Assembly: GCF_000317225.1 (NCBI RefSeq) | Contig: NZ_AJLL01000035.1 | Coordinates: 1 to 64,000, forward strand | Reading direction: 5' to 3' | DNA: 64,000 bases | DNA from: Fischerella thermalis PCC 7521 | GTDB taxonomy: Bacteria > Cyanobacteriota > Cyanobacteriia > Cyanobacteriales > Nostocaceae | Part shown: positions 34,285 to 44,022 of the stretch, one piece after another | Numbering within the stretch: the stretch's first letter is position 1 | Layout: each line of letters starts with the position of its first letter | Program-made: the position numbers and the translations under genes | The notes under the pieces: generated by a model | Database searches by the model: none | What the model saw: the letters and a program-made list of their open reading frames with translations, nothing else | What the model was told of the DNA's origin: nothing

Positions 34285-34872
34285 ATGCTGAGTCAGACAA
34301 CAACGCGGCGCTTTACACTGGACGAATACCATCGTTTAATTGAACTAGGTTTTTTCCACGAAGACGAACGTGTCGAACTCATTCGCGGTGAACTAGTACA
34401 GATGGTAGCCAAAGGAACAGCACACACAACCTGTTGCAGTAATTTAATTCGAGAACTAGCACAATTAGTCGCTGGTAAAGCTGAGTTACGATGCCAAGAT
34501 CCTATAACTTTACTATCAAGCAGTGAACCCGAACCCGATTTTGCCATAGTTCGTTCCACTGCTGATAATTACTTATCTGCACACCCTACACCCGCAGATA
34601 TTTTTCTTGTCATTGAGATTGCAGATTCGTCTTTAGATTACGATCGCGATGTTAAAATGCCTTTGTATGCTGAGGCTGAAATTTCTCACTACTGGATATT
34701 TAATCTAGTTACTAACCAATTAGAAGCTTACAGCGAACCTTATAAAGATTCTCTAAATAATTTTGGCTACCGCTTCAAACGCATATTTTTAGCGAATCAA
34801 TCAGTTGAACTACCTATAGCGTCATCTCCATTACTAGATTTATCTTCTGTTTTTCCTCGCAAAGGTTCTTAA
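34285..34872 (+). CDS. Uma2 family endonuclease-like protein (DUF820), second copy
   Basis: A 195-residue protein of the same family as its neighbour but only distantly similar: FTLDEYHRLIELGFFHEDER, VELIRGELVQM, SEPEPDFAIVR and FLVIEIADSSLDYDRDVKMP with acidic and lysine positions of the PD-(D/E)XK core. The pair is on the same strand 63 bp apart and may be co-transcribed. Function unknown. Confidence 0.88.
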   Translation: MLSQTTTRRFTLDEYHRLIELGFFHEDERVELIRGELVQMVAKGTAHTTCCSNLIRELAQLVAGKAELRCQDPITLLSSSEPEPDFAIVRSTADNYLSAHPTPADIFLVIEIADSSLDYDRDVKMPLYAEAEISHYWIFNLVTNQLEAYSEPYKDSLNNFGYRFKRIFLANQSVELPIASSPLLDLSSVFPRKGS

Positions 34873-34940
34873 TTTGCGGTATTAGGAAAGTCGAAATCAT
34901 ATATTTTTTTAACGCAAAGAAACGCGGAGTTTTTGGGCTA

Positions 34941-35012
34941 ATATTCAATGTATATTGAGTTAGCTTTAGCTTCGTTGAACTTTGAGCCAAGAAATTTATT
35001 TTTTGGCGGTAA
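34941..35012. repeat. Degenerate spacer repeat (TTAGCTTTAGCTT ... GAAATTTATT)
   Basis: Resembles the spacer at 39671-39750: both share AGCTTTAGCTT, a TTGA-containing middle and AAATTTATTTTTTGGC or similar. Only a loose match. Confidence 0.35.
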
Positions 35013-35038
35013 AAAAAGCTGGTGAAATTTGAAGATTT

Positions 35039-36271
35039 TTATTTTGGAAAAAAGTCAGAATAACCTAAATTCCGTCGACTTGAATGAGATGGGTTAATCC
35101 CATCATTGCGGGCGCGACGCCGCAAGTCACCAATATCGGGTGAACAACTAAGCGCATCTTCAATAGTAATTTGACCAGATAACATTAATTTGCAAAGGGC
35201 TTGATTCATGATTTGCATCCCTTCGTTAGTGCTATTTTCCATTAGTTGCAAGGCTTCTATTTCCTCACCTTTGAGGAGATAATCTTGCATGGCAGGTGTG
35301 TTAATTAAAATTTCCATTGCTGCTGTGCTATTTCCATCGGTTGTGGGTAACAAAATTTGAGCAATTACTGCAACTAATGAGTCAAGGATTTGTACTTTTG
35401 CTGCTGATTGTTCATCTGGATTATAAACATTGACCAAGCGATTAATAGCAGCGATCGCATTTTTTGTATGTAAAGTCCCGATCACCAAATGACCTGTTTG
35501 TGCTGCTTTGATCGCAGTATCTACTGTAATGCGATCGCGCATTTCTCCAATCAAAATTACATCCGGATCTTCACGCAAAGCCGAGCGCAAAGCCTGGTGA
35601 AATTCCTGGGTATGTAATCCCACTTCTCGCTGGCTAATCAAGCTTTTTTTGGAAGAGTGAATGTATTCGATAGGATCTTCAATTGTAATAATGTGTTTTC
35701 TAGTCGTTTCATTTAAATGGCGAATCATCGCCGCTTGTGTGGTAGATTTTCCTGCGCCTGTTGCACCAGTAACTAATATTAAGCCTTGTTTTTTATGAAT
35801 AATTTCTTTGAGTATAGATGGCAAACCTAAACTATCAATCGAAGGAACTTCGAGTGTAACTAGCCTTAATACTATTGCTCCACCCGTCAAGGTTTCAAAA
35901 CAGTTGACACGACAACGCAAAAATCCTGGGTAAAAAATCGCTGTATCTAATTCTTTGGTTTCTGCAAACTTTTGGCGTTGAGACTGAGTGAGAATTTCTG
36001 ATAAATAAGCTTCAAAAATTTGTGGTGTCACTATTTCTTCTGATTGATAAGAAACCATTTCACCCCGAATCCGCAATCGTGGTATTTCACCAACACGGAT
36101 ATGAATATCAGAGGCTTTTTGTTTATAGGCATCACGCACTATTTTCTCAAGAGAAATAGGATTTTTATGGATTTGTCCAATCCTTTCTAACAAAGCTTTA
36201 TTTGGTGGTGGTGGCAGTGGTAAATGTGAAAGCTTAAAATTCACCATTGGAGAAGTTATTTCATCAGTCAT
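35039..36271 (-). CDS. PilT-type twitching motility retraction ATPase
   Basis: A 410-residue GspE/PilT ATPase. Walker A is TGATGAGKSTTQAAM; the Asp box is TIEDPIEYIH; Walker B is EDPDVILIGEMRD; the His box is GHLVIGTLHTKNA. These match PilT, which retracts type IV pili. A Pro-rich N-terminal tail of about 40 residues precedes ASDIHIRVGEIPRLRIRG, the PAS-like domain. Cyanobacteria have more than one PilT-like protein, and no pilB/pilC neighbour is here, so it may be PilT itself or a PilT2/PilU-like paralogue. Confidence 0.9.
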   Translation of the reverse strand: MTDEITSPMVNFKLSHLPLPPPPNKALLERIGQIHKNPISLEKIVRDAYKQKASDIHIRVGEIPRLRIRGEMVSYQSEEIVTPQIFEAYLSEILTQSQRQKFAETKELDTAIFYPGFLRCRVNCFETLTGGAIVLRLVTLEVPSIDSLGLPSILKEIIHKKQGLILVTGATGAGKSTTQAAMIRHLNETTRKHIITIEDPIEYIHSSKKSLISQREVGLHTQEFHQALRSALREDPDVILIGEMRDRITVDTAIKAAQTGHLVIGTLHTKNAIAAINRLVNVYNPDEQSAAKVQILDSLVAVIAQILLPTTDGNSTAAMEILINTPAMQDYLLKGEEIEALQLMENSTNEGMQIMNQALCKLMLSGQITIEDALSCSPDIGDLRRRARNDGINPSHSSRRNLGYSDFFPK

Positions 36272-36527
36272 TTGCCGTATCCTCTAGTAAAAATAAATTA
36301 CAGATAAATGTCAGACAAAAGTTTAATTAAACTTTAAAAATCAACAAACTAAACCTTGAACTTTCTTAGATTGTAAATCTAATCAGTCAATCTACTTATT
36401 GAAATAATTAACTTCATCAACTCTTCAGAAAAACACGTAGGTATTGTGAATTTCAGGCATTGATAGGTTAAGTTGTTTGTTGATATTTTCCAATTACCTA
36501 TTACCTATTACCCATTACCTATCAACA

Positions 36528-37685
36528 ATGAAAATTATCAAACGCATTACTAATTGGTTAGAGATCCGTGCTTCTACTCCTACATACAGTGGTTGGGTTT
36601 TGGCAGGAATTGCTATTTGCTTTTTTGGGGCTGCGATTAATACAATGGCTGGCTGGCTTTATGTAATTAGTGGAGTTAGTTTTGCCTTACTTGGTATAGC
36701 AGCTGTGTTACCACCGCGATCGCTCTTTAATTTAGTAGTGAAGCGCCATCCAATTTCACCAGTCACAGCTGGAAATGATTTAAAGGTTGAATTAGATATT
36801 CTCAATCCGACAAAGAAGCCAGTGAACTTGCTGCAAGTTGCAGATTTGTTACCCTTCATCTTGGGAAAACCACAACAGCAAACCATAGAAACTATTTTGC
36901 CTGAGAACACTTACCGTTGGGTGTACTATTACCCTACCCAACGCCGGGGTATCTATCGCTGGGAGACCGTTGAACTAGCTAGTGGTGCGCCTTTAGGGCT
37001 GTTTTGGTGTCGTCGCCAGCGTGAATGTACAGCGAGGGTGATAGTCTATCCCCCCGTGTTAACCCTTGCCAGTTGTCCTTTGATAGATAGAATTGGGCAA
37101 GAAGACAGTCGCAAGGGCGATCCTCGTGGTGTACCTTTGCAAACAGCCAACGAAGGACTGGTGCGATCGCTACGTCCTTACCGCATAGGTGATTCCATGC
37201 GTCTCATTCACTGGCGTAGCAGTGCTCGTTACGGAGAATTACGGGTACGAGAGCTAGAAATTGTTACTGCCGGGCAACAGACAGTTATTGCCCTTGATAG
37301 CAGTGCTAAATGGCAAGAATCAAGTTTTGAACAAGCAGTAATTGCCGCAGGTTCACTGTATTTTTACGCACAAAAACAGCAAATACAAGTACAACTGTGG
37401 ACAGCATTTACAGGTTTAGTTAGAGGCGATCGCGCAGTCATGGAAACCTTAGCAGCAACTCATCCTGGTGAAGATGCCACAAATCTTCCTCCTATAAGTG
37501 AACCATTGATTTGGCTCACCCAAAACCCCTTAACCCTCTCTTCGCTTCCGAGTGGTAGTCGTTGGTTATTATGGCAAAATCTGCAAACAGCAACAGAACA
37601 AGTAGTAGTGAATCGAGACTATCCTGGTATAGTCGTGCAACCAGACCAACCTCTACAACTCCAGCTACAACAGGCTTTGAGTTGA
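36528..37685 (+). CDS. DUF58 family membrane protein
   Basis: A 385-residue protein. Two N-terminal membrane helices (about residues 20-60) are followed by a beta-rich part and the DUF58 signature LRPYRIGDSMRLIHWRSSAR with GELRVRELE. DUF58 proteins are usually coded with MoxR ATPases and von Willebrand-type proteins, but none is adjacent here. The start at 36528 is chosen; the frame upstream is the short repeat ATTACCTATTACC. Function unknown. Confidence 0.85.
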   Translation: MKIIKRITNWLEIRASTPTYSGWVLAGIAICFFGAAINTMAGWLYVISGVSFALLGIAAVLPPRSLFNLVVKRHPISPVTAGNDLKVELDILNPTKKPVNLLQVADLLPFILGKPQQQTIETILPENTYRWVYYYPTQRRGIYRWETVELASGAPLGLFWCRRQRECTARVIVYPPVLTLASCPLIDRIGQEDSRKGDPRGVPLQTANEGLVRSLRPYRIGDSMRLIHWRSSARYGELRVRELEIVTAGQQTVIALDSSAKWQESSFEQAVIAAGSLYFYAQKQQIQVQLWTAFTGLVRGDRAVMETLAATHPGEDATNLPPISEPLIWLTQNPLTLSSLPSGSRWLLWQNLQTATEQVVVNRDYPGIVVQPDQPLQLQLQQALS

Positions 37686-37900
37686 TAGGCTACTTCAATT
37701 CTGTCTATTCATTATTACAATGCTTGAGTGAGTCAAGGGCAGTTGATGATTTGCGATCGCCACAGAATCGGCAAAAGACTATATTTAAGGGATATACCTA
37801 GCGTAATAGTAGCTAAAAAAAGAGGGATTACCCCCGGTTATAGCTTACCAAGGCTGCGGTACAATGCAAAGAAATGTGTAAATTATGAGTAGCCGTTCCT

Positions 37901-38266
37901 ATGATCTCACCAGAAGTAAACACAAAATCCAGCGATAAAAACTTAGAAGCAATGCGGCATTTTTCCGAACAATACGCCAAGCGCACTGGAACTTACTTCT
38001 GTTCTGAACCTTCTGTAACCGCAGTGGTAATAGAGGGACTTGCTAAACACAAAGATGAACTCGGAGCGCCTTTATGTCCCTGTCGCCACTACGAAGATAA
38101 AGAAGCAGAGGTCAACGCTGCTTTTTGGAACTGTCCTTGTGTACCAATGCGGGAACGTAAAGAGTGCCACTGTATGCTTTTCCTCACTCCAGATAATGAG
38201 TTTGCTGGCGACAAACAAGAAATTTCTTTGGAAACGATCAAACAAGTGCGGGACAGCATGGGTTAA
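37901..38266 (+). CDS. ftrC: Ferredoxin-thioredoxin reductase catalytic chain
   Basis: FtrC passes electrons from photosynthetic ferredoxin to thioredoxin through a [4Fe-4S] cluster and a disulfide. The 121-residue protein has the full cysteine set: CPCRHY, WNCPCVPMRE and CHCMLFL. This is the light-control link of the cyanobacterial Calvin cycle. The variable chain gene (ftrV) is elsewhere. Confidence 0.96.
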   Translation: MISPEVNTKSSDKNLEAMRHFSEQYAKRTGTYFCSEPSVTAVVIEGLAKHKDELGAPLCPCRHYEDKEAEVNAAFWNCPCVPMRERKECHCMLFLTPDNEFAGDKQEISLETIKQVRDSMG

Positions 38267-38401
38267 CAGAATCAGCAAACAATTACCAGTGAACAGTTAC
38301 CAGGTATTTATCTACTGCTCACTGGTCTCTTTATAAAGAAATATATTTGTTAATAAAAGTAAAAATTATTGTTATTGAAAATGCTCGATAACTGATAACT
38401 G

Positions 38402-38797
38402 ATGACTGATGATCAACCCCAGCAATTCTGGCAAGGTGTAGAACAGTTTAATACTAGAGAATTCTACGCTTGTCATGATACCCTAGAAGCTCTATGGATG
38501 GAAGCAACAGAGCCAGAAAAAACTTTTTATCAAGGAATTTTACAAATAGCGGTAGCACTGTATCATTTGGGTAATCACAATTGGCGAGGCGCAGCAATTT
38601 TGTTAGGAGAAGGTAGCAACCGCCTGCGACGTTATCCATCAGTTTACGGCGGTATTGATGTAGATGAATTATTAGAGCAAAGCGCTGCATTATTAAGAAC
38701 ATTACAGCAAACAGAACCAGAGAAGCTAGCCACGATGAAATTGGGGGAAACTGAAGGATTGCCCTTACCCAAGATAGTTATGGGGACTGAAGAGTAG
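38402..38797 (+). CDS. DUF309 domain protein
   Basis: A 131-residue helical protein with the DUF309 pattern: QFNTREFYACHDTLEALWME and FYQGILQIAVALYHLGNHN. The conserved His and Glu (H-x3-E in CHDTLE) and the second helix with Gly-Asn-His could bind a metal or substrate. The family has no proven function. It begins 135 bp after ftrC. Confidence 0.85.
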   Translation: MTDDQPQQFWQGVEQFNTREFYACHDTLEALWMEATEPEKTFYQGILQIAVALYHLGNHNWRGAAILLGEGSNRLRRYPSVYGGIDVDELLEQSAALLRTLQQTEPEKLATMKLGETEGLPLPKIVMGTEE

Positions 38798-39010
38798 TAG
38801 ACAAGGGAGACAAGGGAGAAATCATTGAAAATGTCAGGAATTTATTCTTAAACCATCTGCCATCTGCCCTCTGCCATCTCATCTTGCCTTTTTTCGGTGA
38901 AACCTTGAGTTTATGGCGAACGTCAATTGTCTGAGCTAGTAGTTATCTTGGCATACTCTAGTAGTTGAGATAATTAGAATACAAGCTGAAATCTTAATTC
39001 TTAAATTGCT

Positions 39011-39505
39011 ATGATCTCTTGGTATCAATTATTTTTATTGCCAATGCGCCGCTTTGGATTAGCCTTCATGCTACCAGCTGCATTTTTTGGTGCGATCGCA
39101 TTTCCCAGTCAACTACAAACTGCTACCGCCCAGACATCAGCTGGAAATCGCCCTCTGACTATTCATTCTGATGTGCAAGAATACGACGCCAAAACACAAG
39201 TAGCAACTGCTCGTGGCAATGTACAAATGGTATATGAAGCCCGAGGAATTCAAGCAACAGCAGCCCAAGCTCAATATTTCAGCAAAGAACGCCGCATAGT
39301 TCTAAGTGGTAATGTTTATATTTTACAAAAGGGAGGCAATAGTATTCGGGGTGAGACAGTGACATATCTTATTGATGAAGGACGATTTGTCGCTACACCC
39401 AAAAGTGGCCGTCAAGTAGAATCTATCTACATTGTCAACGACAGTCAAGTAAATCAAGCGACTACACCGGCCCCAAACACACCTCCCCTTCAGCGTTCTA
39501 ATTAA
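39011..39505 (+). CDS. lptA: LptA/OstA-like periplasmic LPS transport protein
   Basis: A 164-residue protein with an N-terminal signal sequence (residues about 12-42, ending TATAQ). One OstA/LptA beta-jelly-roll follows: LTIHSDVQEYDAKTQVATAR, GNVQMVYEARGIQATAAQAQ, VLSGNVYILQKGG and RGETVTYLIDEGRFVA. It should bridge LPS from the inner to the outer membrane. lptB and the LptF/G permease gene follow on the same strand, so the three form an export set. Confidence 0.9.
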   Translation: MISWYQLFLLPMRRFGLAFMLPAAFFGAIAFPSQLQTATAQTSAGNRPLTIHSDVQEYDAKTQVATARGNVQMVYEARGIQATAAQAQYFSKERRIVLSGNVYILQKGGNSIRGETVTYLIDEGRFVATPKSGRQVESIYIVNDSQVNQATTPAPNTPPLQRSN

Positions 39506-39670
39506 TAGTGTTACTCCTAATTTGCACATTTTATAACCCTTATACAGGAAAGTTTTGAGAAATCTCATCAAAATGTGCTTGTTTCATATTTTGCAGGAGC
39601 GTTAATCGCGCCTGTGGTCGGCTCACCTGAGCACCCATAGCCCAAGTCCATTAAAACGGACTCAAATGTA

Positions 39671-39846
39671 TATCCAGAATGTATATCCAGTAAGCTTTAG
39701 CTTACTTGAGTTCAATACTCTGGAAATTTATTTCTTGGCAGGCGAAAAAGTAGGTGCAAGATCTAAGGTTAGTAGTTGATAATTGTTTGTTGTTTGGAAC
39801 AACCAACAACCAACAACCAACAACCAACAACCAACAACCAACAAAG
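39671..39846. repeat. Spacer with degenerate repeat and CAACCAA/CAACAAC heptamers
   Basis: The heptamer ACAACCA is repeated about seven times at 39798-39845, right before the lptB start. The start of the region (39671-39750) holds a repeat also seen near 34941; 17 bp (39702-39718) are identical to 9961-9977 in the CRISPR regulatory region. Confidence 0.7.
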
Positions 39847-39856
39847 CATACAGAAC

Positions 39857-40585
39857 GTGAAAATTGTCCTAGAAAATATTTGCAAATCTTATGGCAAGCG
39901 AGTTATTGTCAATCGCGTCAACGTTTCTGTTGCCCAGGGTGAAGTAGTTGGGTTACTTGGCCCAAATGGTGCTGGCAAAACTACAACATTCTACATTGCC
40001 ACAGGTTTAGAAAAACCAGACCGGGGAACTGTATGGTTGGATCATCAGGACATCACTGCACTGCCTATGCACAAAAGGGCACGACTAGGTATTGGTTACT
40101 TAGCCCAGGAAGCCAGTGTGTTTCGCCAATTATCAGTACGAGATAATATACTGTTGGTGCTAGAGCAAACAAACGTACCTCGTTGGCAATGGCAACGGCG
40201 ACTAGAAACATTATTACAAGAGTTTCGTTTAGAAAAAGTAGTTAATAGCAAAGGAATTCAACTTTCTGGAGGTGAGCGACGCCGGACAGAATTAGCAAGA
40301 GCATTAGCAGCGGGTAGAGAAGGACCAAAATTTTTATTTTTAGATGAACCTTTTGCAGGAGTTGACCCAATAGCAGTTTCAGAAATTCAGCATCTGATTG
40401 GACAATTGCGGGAACGCGACATGGGGATCTTGATTACAGATCATAATGTCCGCGAAACCCTTGCCATTACAGATCGTGCCTATATCATGCGCGAAGGTCA
40501 AATTCTTGCTTCTGGCAATGCCGACGAACTCTACAATAATGCCTTGGTGCGGCAATATTACTTAGGTGATAATTTTCAGGTTTAG
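39857..40585 (+). CDS. lptB: LPS export ABC transporter ATPase LptB
   Basis: A 242-residue ATPase that powers LPS extraction. Walker A GPNGAGKTTTFYI, Q-loop YLAQEASVFRQLSV, signature LSGGERRRTELARALA, Walker B FLFLDEPFAGVDP and the switch ITDHNV are all present. The start is GTG at 39857 (VKIVLENICKSYGK); the frame continues upstream to 39776 only because the heptamer repeat has no stop, giving a false PTTNNQQ tail. It works with LptF/G (next gene) and LptA (previous). Confidence 0.95.
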   Translation: MKIVLENICKSYGKRVIVNRVNVSVAQGEVVGLLGPNGAGKTTTFYIATGLEKPDRGTVWLDHQDITALPMHKRARLGIGYLAQEASVFRQLSVRDNILLVLEQTNVPRWQWQRRLETLLQEFRLEKVVNSKGIQLSGGERRRTELARALAAGREGPKFLFLDEPFAGVDPIAVSEIQHLIGQLRERDMGILITDHNVRETLAITDRAYIMREGQILASGNADELYNNALVRQYYLGDNFQV

Positions 40586-40605
40586 TCATTTGTTGGTTAC
40601 TTGTT

Positions 40606-40633
40606 GTAGAGACGTGCCATGGCACGTCTGTAC
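40606..40633. repeat. Palindromic repeat GTAGAGACGTGCC/GGCACGTCTGTAC
   Basis: A near-perfect 13-bp inverted repeat with a 2-bp centre, 21 bp after the lptB stop. Same family as the typA terminator stem and the array at 25791. Confidence 0.85.
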
Positions 40634-40716
40634 ATTGGTTAGTAGTTAGTGGTTAACCAAATACCCAATGACAAATGACAAATGACTTTTGACCAATGAC
40701 CAGTGACTAATGACTC

Positions 40717-41886
40717 ATGGCTAAATCTAAATCTTTCCACAACCTCAGTTCATTGCTGTCCCTTTCCATAATGGATCGCTACCTTGCGACCGAATTAATC
40801 CCACCTTTTTTATTTAGTTTTGGGATTTTTGCTTCCCTTGTGTTCACGGCGGACAGCTTATATGAATTGCTGCGAAAAGTCGTACAAGCAGGATTACCAC
40901 TAGAAATAGCTTTAAAGGTTTTTTTGTTAAAGCTACCACGGGTAATTGTTTATGTCTTTCCAATGTCGACACTGCTAGCAACTTTGATGACCTACAGTCG
41001 TCTCTCTGCTGAAAGTGAACTTATCGCTCTGCGTAGCTGCGGGGTAAGTGTGTATCGTATGGTACTCGCTGCTGTGGTCATGAGTTTCTTAGTGGCAGGG
41101 ATAACATTTGTTGTTAGTGAGCAAATTGCACCAGCAGCCAATTATGAAGCCTCTGTGACTCTAGATAGAGCTCTCAAGTCCGACAAACCAACATTTAAGC
41201 AAGAGAATATCTTTTATCCCGAATACCAAAATGTTAAACAGCCGGATGGTAGTAAAGAAAGAATATTGACACGCTTGTTTTATGCTGATAAGTTTGATGG
41301 CAAGCGTATGAAGGGTCTGACACTAATAGACCGTTCTCAAGAAGGTCTCAATCAAATTGTTGTAGCAGAGTCAGGAGAATGGAATGGCTCACAAAGCGTT
41401 TGGGATTTTTATAACGGTACTATCTATCTAGTTGCGCCTGACCGTTCTTATCGCAACATCGCCCGATTTAAACATCAACAATTACAACTTCCTCGCACAC
41501 CATTAGATGTGGCAAATAGAAGCCGTGACTTTGAAGAGATGAATATTGCTCAGTCGCTAGAACAACTGGAAATAGAAAGCATTAGTGGTAATGAGCAAAA
41601 AGTTCGTCAACTAAGAGTCCGTATTCAACAAAAAATTGCCTTTCCTTTTGCTTGCGTCGTCTGTGGATTAGTTGGTGCTACTGTGGGAACAATACCCCAA
41701 CGTACAGGTCGAGCAGCCAGTTTTGGGATTAGTCTAGCAGTTATTTTTACTTATTACACAACATTACAGGTTGCCCGGACATTAGGGGACACGGGTTTTC
41801 TGTCTCCTTTTGTGGCAGCTTGGCTACCCAATTTTTTGGGGTTGGCATTAGGTTTATTTTTACTGGTACGGACAGCACGGCGGTAG
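40717..41886 (+). CDS. LptF/LptG family LPS export permease
   Basis: A 389-residue YjgP/YjgQ permease. Membrane helices near residues 25-45, 60-80 and 105-125 are followed by a beta-rich periplasmic part (about 140-260). Three helices near the C-terminus end at LALGLFLLVRTARR. The start of the protein (MDRYLATELIPPFLFSFGIF, from residue 19) is the family signature. One permease gene is seen here, as is usual in cyanobacteria, where it may act as a homodimer. The ATG lies in a repeat-rich leader (AATGACTCATGG). Confidence 0.9.
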   Translation: MAKSKSFHNLSSLLSLSIMDRYLATELIPPFLFSFGIFASLVFTADSLYELLRKVVQAGLPLEIALKVFLLKLPRVIVYVFPMSTLLATLMTYSRLSAESELIALRSCGVSVYRMVLAAVVMSFLVAGITFVVSEQIAPAANYEASVTLDRALKSDKPTFKQENIFYPEYQNVKQPDGSKERILTRLFYADKFDGKRMKGLTLIDRSQEGLNQIVVAESGEWNGSQSVWDFYNGTIYLVAPDRSYRNIARFKHQQLQLPRTPLDVANRSRDFEEMNIAQSLEQLEIESISGNEQKVRQLRVRIQQKIAFPFACVVCGLVGATVGTIPQRTGRAASFGISLAVIFTYYTTLQVARTLGDTGFLSPFVAAWLPNFLGLALGLFLLVRTARR

Positions 41887-42091
41887 GATTGAGGTGATGG
41901 GGAACTCACTGGCCCCATGAGCGTAAGCGCAAAGCCGTAGACGCGCTCATAGGCTTCAAGGTAGAGTAGGGCTTCGGTGAAGGGTGGAGTATGAGGAGTG
42001 TGGGGAGTGTGAGAGGTGTGGGGAATACTAGCCATTAACCACTAACTACTAACCACCAACAACCAACAATCAACAATCAACAATTTCCTAT

Positions 42092-42712
42092 TCAATCTTC
42101 ATAATAAATGCGGCATTCTGGTGCATCTGGGTTGGCTGCACAGTATTGCTCAAAGGATGTTTTGGTAAATGCCATATGCCCAGCTTTTTGATGGGCTGCT
42201 TCTGCTTGGATTTCTTCTACTGTCACCCAAGCTGCTGCACACTCTGAAGATAATGTACCGTATAAAGAGCAAATAGCACGAGCATCTGCGATCGCTTGCT
42301 GAATTTTGTACTCTAGCAAAACTGATTGTGGACTTTCGACAAAATCACTTTTAGTTAAAATATCAGTGACAGAAATTATGCCCAACAGCTTACCTTGAAT
42401 TACGGGCGCTCTGCGGATACCTGTATTGGCAAATAACCGGGCGACGTATTCTATAGACAATTCAGGATTGACGATTATGCAGGGCTTACTCATAATTTCG
42501 TAGATCCGTACTTGTTTGGGATCTTTACCGTAAGCTGTTACCTTATAGACAATATCCGTCTCCGTAACAATACCATAAGCATCGTTTTCATGATTGCGCT
42601 CCACGACCAAAGCTCGCAATCGTTTTTCCTTCATCACACCTACTGCTTCGGCGACTGTTGCTGAACTGCGGATGCTAACAACCTCTTTGGTCATGATATC
42701 TTCTGCTTTCAT
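42092..42712 (-). CDS. CBS-CP12 fusion protein
   Basis: A 206-residue protein. Residues 1-125 are two CBS domains (MKAEDIMTKEVVSIRSSATV ... GKLLGIISVTDILTK), which bind adenosyl nucleotides. Residues 145-206 are a CP12 domain with both cysteine pairs, C148/C158 and C191/C200, and the C-terminal YCAANPDAPECRIYYED. CP12 holds GAPDH and phosphoribulokinase in the dark. The core normally reads AWDxVEEL; here it is AWVTVEEI with the Asp replaced, which may change phosphoribulokinase binding. CBS-CP12 fusions are known in cyanobacteria; this one stands alone. Confidence 0.93.
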   Translation of the reverse strand: MKAEDIMTKEVVSIRSSATVAEAVGVMKEKRLRALVVERNHENDAYGIVTETDIVYKVTAYGKDPKQVRIYEIMSKPCIIVNPELSIEYVARLFANTGIRRAPVIQGKLLGIISVTDILTKSDFVESPQSVLLEYKIQQAIADARAICSLYGTLSSECAAAWVTVEEIQAEAAHQKAGHMAFTKTSFEQYCAANPDAPECRIYYED

Positions 42713-42938
42713 GCTACTGCTCCTGTTGATTGCCCAGCCACAAGCACTAAGTTAAAGCAGATTCAAATTTCAGATGATATCGAAACTGACAGAAGAAAGA
42801 GGAAAAGGGAAAAACTGACCTGATACACCCAAATGTAAATTTTATACTAAGAGTCATATATCAATAATGACTAAATAACAATTGAGAGGCTAGGATAAAA
42901 TTCTTACTCGTTCTCTCTTCATTCCATCAGATTTATTT

Positions 42939-44015
42939 ATGTCAGGTCGTCGCTATCCTCCCGCCTACTTACGTTATCTCAAAGCCAGGTTATGGAATTT
43001 GGCTCGACCTAGTTTTTGGGGAACAGCAATCTTTTTAGCTGTGATGGGGTTGACAGTTAGAGAATACTGGATACACCCAGATTTTTTGAATTTTAGGCAA
43101 AATAAGCAAATAGAAGCCAAAAAGGATGAAAATTCTTCTCTTTCAGCAGAAGATAAAGCTATTGCCGCCGATATTGATAACTTACCAGTCTTATTTTATG
43201 ACTTTACTCATGGAACTCTACCTTCTACAGCAACTAATGTGAAGCAAAAGACTAAGGTAGACAATACCAATGCTATTTTAGACGGCTTAAGCAAACAAAA
43301 GACAACAGCCACCGATGCAAATTCCAACTCTGGCTTGAAGCTAGTGAATCCAGCATCTACGCCAAAGTTAGAAAATCCATTTGTGGTACAAACAGAAAAT
43401 TTGTTGCAATTCAAAAATGATTACAATAATGGCCAGCTGTTAGGGGTAAACGGTTTAACAGCGTCGTCTATGCCAACAGGTACAGTACAAACCTCTACGA
43501 ATGTGGGGATAGGATTCACGAATCCCGTCAACTATAACCACAATACTACTTCAGTTAGTCCCTTACAAACTGCTCTTAATCAATCAACTAATCAAAGTTG
43601 GTCTTTGGGGAGTCGTACAACCTCAACTCAGACAAATTCATTATTGTTACCCAATCAAAATTTACCATCGACGACGGGACTAAATACAAATGCGATCGCT
43701 CCCGTCAATCATAGTACAAACTACCCTAATCAAAATTTCGCTCCCCCTGCTGCTAACATTCCCAACCTCGCGACAACCAACGTCCAATTACCCACATCAG
43801 TGGTCACATCTATTACCTCTACCCAATCCTCTAATATAACGCCATCCTATACCCAAATACCAAGTCAAAGCGTTGTTAATTCCAGCAACTTTGGCGATGC
43901 TTCTAGTTTGCAACAGCCCACTCAAGTACCACAAAATAACTCCTCATCACCTTCTCAATTTCCTGGGCTGTATACAGGTGAACGCCAGATTAATGGTATT
44001 TCCTATCCGAAATAG
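42939..44015 (+). CDS. Single-pass membrane protein with Asn/Ser/Thr/Gln-rich tail
   Basis: A 358-residue protein. A basic N-terminus (GRRYPPAYLRYLKARLWN) and one membrane helix (about residues 24-44) precede about 310 residues of low-complexity sequence rich in Asn, Ser, Thr, Gln and Pro with no cysteine. It ends QFPGLYTGERQINGISYPK, which looks conserved in outline. It may span to the periplasm or cell wall. I do not recognise it. It is convergent with the P450 gene, the stops only 7 bp apart. Confidence 0.6.
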   Translation: MSGRRYPPAYLRYLKARLWNLARPSFWGTAIFLAVMGLTVREYWIHPDFLNFRQNKQIEAKKDENSSLSAEDKAIAADIDNLPVLFYDFTHGTLPSTATNVKQKTKVDNTNAILDGLSKQKTTATDANSNSGLKLVNPASTPKLENPFVVQTENLLQFKNDYNNGQLLGVNGLTASSMPTGTVQTSTNVGIGFTNPVNYNHNTTSVSPLQTALNQSTNQSWSLGSRTTSTQTNSLLLPNQNLPSTTGLNTNAIAPVNHSTNYPNQNFAPPAANIPNLATTNVQLPTSVVTSITSTQSSNITPSYTQIPSQSVVNSSNFGDASSLQQPTQVPQNNSSSPSQFPGLYTGERQINGISYPK

Positions 44016-44022
44016 CACGAGT

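Noticed and set aside
39798-39845. CAACCAA repeats as a CRISPR array or as the real N-terminus of LptB
   Set aside because: They are short tandem heptamers without spacers; the LptB fold starts at the GTG at 39857.
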